A stretch of DNA of 6,880 nt from the NCBI GenBank assembly GCA_002408345.1, contig DHRX01000039.1, positions 1-6,880 of the forward strand, given 5' to 3'. Position 1 is the first letter of the stretch. Each line of letters starts with the position of its first letter. This stretch comes from Firmicutes bacterium UBA5301. GTDB taxonomy: Bacteria > Bacillota > UBA5301. The notes under the pieces were generated by a model. That model ran no database searches, was not told the origin of the DNA, and was given only the letters and a program-made list of their open reading frames with translations. The translations under genes and the position numbers were made by a program. Below, in pieces: positions 5,338-6,880 of the stretch.

Positions 5338-6880
5338 GAAGGTTTGACTACCAACAACCGTTTTGCCAATTCACCAAAGATGAGGGTGGCTAAAGACAAG
5401 CCCAACACTATCAAAACTTCGCCAAAAGTCAAGAGAGCTAATTGGAAAACTCGGCGGAGGAAAGGAACTAAAAAAACGATTAGCTGCAGAAAAATCGATA
5501 ACGAAACCGCCTGGATTAACCGGGGATTACCTAAAGGGTTTAAAGCTGTCAGCGGTTTATCCAAAGATCGGAAGTTAAAGACGAAAAAGAGCTGGGATAA
5601 AGATAGTGTCGCAAAGGCCATACTCCGGGCCGCTATCAAATCATCTTTCAGCCCCAATCGAAAAGCGATTAAAGTAATCCCACCAATAAAGATTCCCGCC
5701 AAAAGAATTAACAAGCCGGTTCTTTTCTGGAATAACCCTTCCGTTGTTGGCCGGGGGGGCCTATCCATTAGCCCAGGTTCAGCTGGCTCAACCCCTAAAG
5801 CTAGGGCCGGAAAACTATCGGTAACTAAATTGATCCACAAAATTTGGATCGGTAATAAAGGAACTGCTTTCCATCCTAACATAATTGCCGAAAATATCGC
5901 TAATACCTCACCGGCATTACAGGACAACAAAAAATAGATGGCCTTGCGAATATTCTCGAAGATAACCCGGCCTTCTCGTACAGCCGTAACAATAGTAGCA
6001 AAATTATCATCGGCTAAAACCATGTCTGCTGCATCTTTGGCTACATCTGTACCGACTCGCCCCATAGCTGCACCAATATCTGCATACTTTAACGCCGGAG
6101 CATCATTCACTCCATCACCGGTCATAGCTACTATGTGTCCCTGGGCTTTTAAGGCTTTAACAATCCGAACTTTATGTTCTGGTGAAACCCGGGCAAAAAC
6201 ATTAATATGATTGATACGTTCAATTAAAGCATCATCACTAAGCCGATCTAGTTCAGCACCGGTTACTACTTCCCCCGTACCCAAAACACCTAATTCTTTA
6301 GCAATTGCTGTAGCTGTCCGTTTATGATCGCCGGTAATCATAATAATGCGGATACCAGCGTTTTGGGCTACTCTAATCGCCTCAAAGGCCTCAGGACGCG
6401 GAGGATCGATCATCCCTTGTAACCCCAGAAAAACTAAATCTGTTTCCAACTCAGCATGGTTCGCTCCATCAACATCAGGTCGGTAAGCTACCGCCAGAAC
6501 TCGAAGAGCCTCATCCGCCATTTCTTCATTATATCTTTCAATCATCTGCCGATCTGCAGAGGTAATTTCCCTAACCTCTCCATCAATAAAAATGCGACTA
6601 CACTGGGGTAAGATAATATCAGCTGCACCTTTGACTACCGCGGTTTCTTGCTGAGCAGAAGGCCAACGGTGTACCGTCGTCATCTGTTTGCGTTCCGAAT
6701 CAAAAGAGATCTCATCAATTCGAGGATATTTAGCTTTAAGTTCTTGGTAGTTTACCCCTGCTTTAATAGCCAGCGCCACTAAAGCCGTTTCAGTAGGATC
6801 CCCAAGTAGGTCACCGTTCTTCTGACCTTGTGTATCATTGCATAACGCCGCACCTTCAATTAACATTTTCTGTCCAGGGT
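5334..6880 (-). CDS. Calcium-type P-type ATPase, C-terminal part (N-terminus beyond the right edge)
   Basis: The reading frame is open to the window edge; the Met at 6866 is internal, so the gene is cut by the window rather than broken. About 510 residues are visible; P2-type Ca2+ ATPases are usually near 900, so the A domain, M1-M4 and the DKTGTLT phosphorylation site are outside. Numbered from that Met, visible parts are the N domain (GDPTE 22-26, FDSERK 55-60, KGA 79-81), the P domain (GMIDPPRPE 151-159, MITGDH 176-181, ARVSPEHKVRIV 225-236, MTGDGVNDAP 248-257), then M5-M10. M5 has N317 and E320 (CNAGE) and M6 has N346, T349 and D350 (NLVTDSFPALALG), matching SERCA N768/E771 and N796/T799/D800. 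This points to Ca2+, not Na+/K+ or Mg2+. At the SERCA E908 position in M8 there is glutamine (Q425, in SLSQLFF). The enzyme would export Ca2+ from the cytoplasm at the cost of ATP. It ends 55 bases before the response regulator gene. LMCA1/YloB-like is the nearest description; exact cation specificity (Ca2+ versus Mn2+) is not certain. Confidence 0.93.
   Translation of the reverse strand, partial: PGQKMLIEGAALCNDTQGQKNGDLLGDPTETALVALAIKAGVNYQELKAKYPRIDEISFDSERKQMTTVHRWPSAQQETAVVKGAADIILPQCSRIFIDGEVREITSADRQMIERYNEEMADEALRVLAVAYRPDVDGANHAELETDLVFLGLQGMIDPPRPEAFEAIRVAQNAGIRIIMITGDHKRTATAIAKELGVLGTGEVVTGAELDRLSDDALIERINHINVFARVSPEHKVRIVKALKAQGHIVAMTGDGVNDAPALKYADIGAAMGRVGTDVAKDAADMVLADDNFATIVTAVREGRVIFENIRKAIYFLLSCNAGEVLAIFSAIMLGWKAVPLLPIQILWINLVTDSFPALALGVEPAEPGLMDRPPRPTTEGLFQKRTGLLILLAGIFIGGITLIAFRLGLKDDLIAARSMAFATLSLSQLFFVFNFRSLDKPLTALNPLGNPRLIQAVSLSIFLQLIVFLVPFLRRVFQLALLTFGEVLIVLGLSLATLIFGELAKRLLVVKPS

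Noticed and set aside
5344..5937. A 197-codon open frame on the plus strand opposite the ATPase gene, very rich in Lys, Ser and Pro
   Set aside because: It lies wholly antisense to a well-conserved P-type ATPase, has no recognisable domain, and its composition is what the complement of membrane-helix codons gives.

Overview
This window reads as ordinary chromosomal DNA from a low-to-mid GC Gram-positive bacterium, most likely an anaerobic Firmicute of the Clostridia or Peptococcaceae type. The evidence is purine-rich ribosome binding sites close to the GGAGG consensus, frequent TTA leucine codons, compact same-strand gene strings, and the protein families present. The taxonomic call is an inference from style and was not tested by any search. 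All six supported genes lie on the minus strand, so transcription runs from the right edge to the left edge. No tRNA, rRNA, insertion sequence, CRISPR array or phage gene was seen, and no stretch longer than 300 bases lacks a gene.

In transcription order, the right side (5334-6880) holds the C-terminal half of a P2-type calcium-transporting ATPase, cut by the window edge. After 55 bases comes an OmpR-family response regulator (4580-5278). A membrane-bound sensor histidine kinase (3142-4587) overlaps its end. The kinase has an extracytoplasmic sensor domain carrying a methionine/glycine-rich patch. A 119-base gap (3023-3141) contains alternative hairpins that may end or attenuate transcription.

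The left block is a tight three-gene string: a Na+/phosphate cotransporter of the NptA/YjbB type with a C-terminal PhoU-like domain (1394-3022), a membrane-anchored TPR protein (855-1370), and a DUF554 integral membrane protein (155-832). Gaps are 23 and 22 bases and each gene has its own Shine-Dalgarno sequence, which supports co-transcription. The last 154 bases hold no large gene. They end in a strong Shine-Dalgarno-like stretch at the very edge, so another minus-strand gene probably starts just outside.

Taken together, the window is about ion handling at the cytoplasmic membrane: calcium export, phosphate and sodium movement, an uncharacterised membrane protein, and a two-component system between them. 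A shared role in calcium/phosphate or envelope-stress homeostasis is plausible but is inferred from neighbourhood only. No clearly novel system was found. The points most worth a second look are the Met-rich sensor loop, the alternative hairpins before the phosphate transporter gene, and the coupling of a small anchored TPR protein to the transporter.
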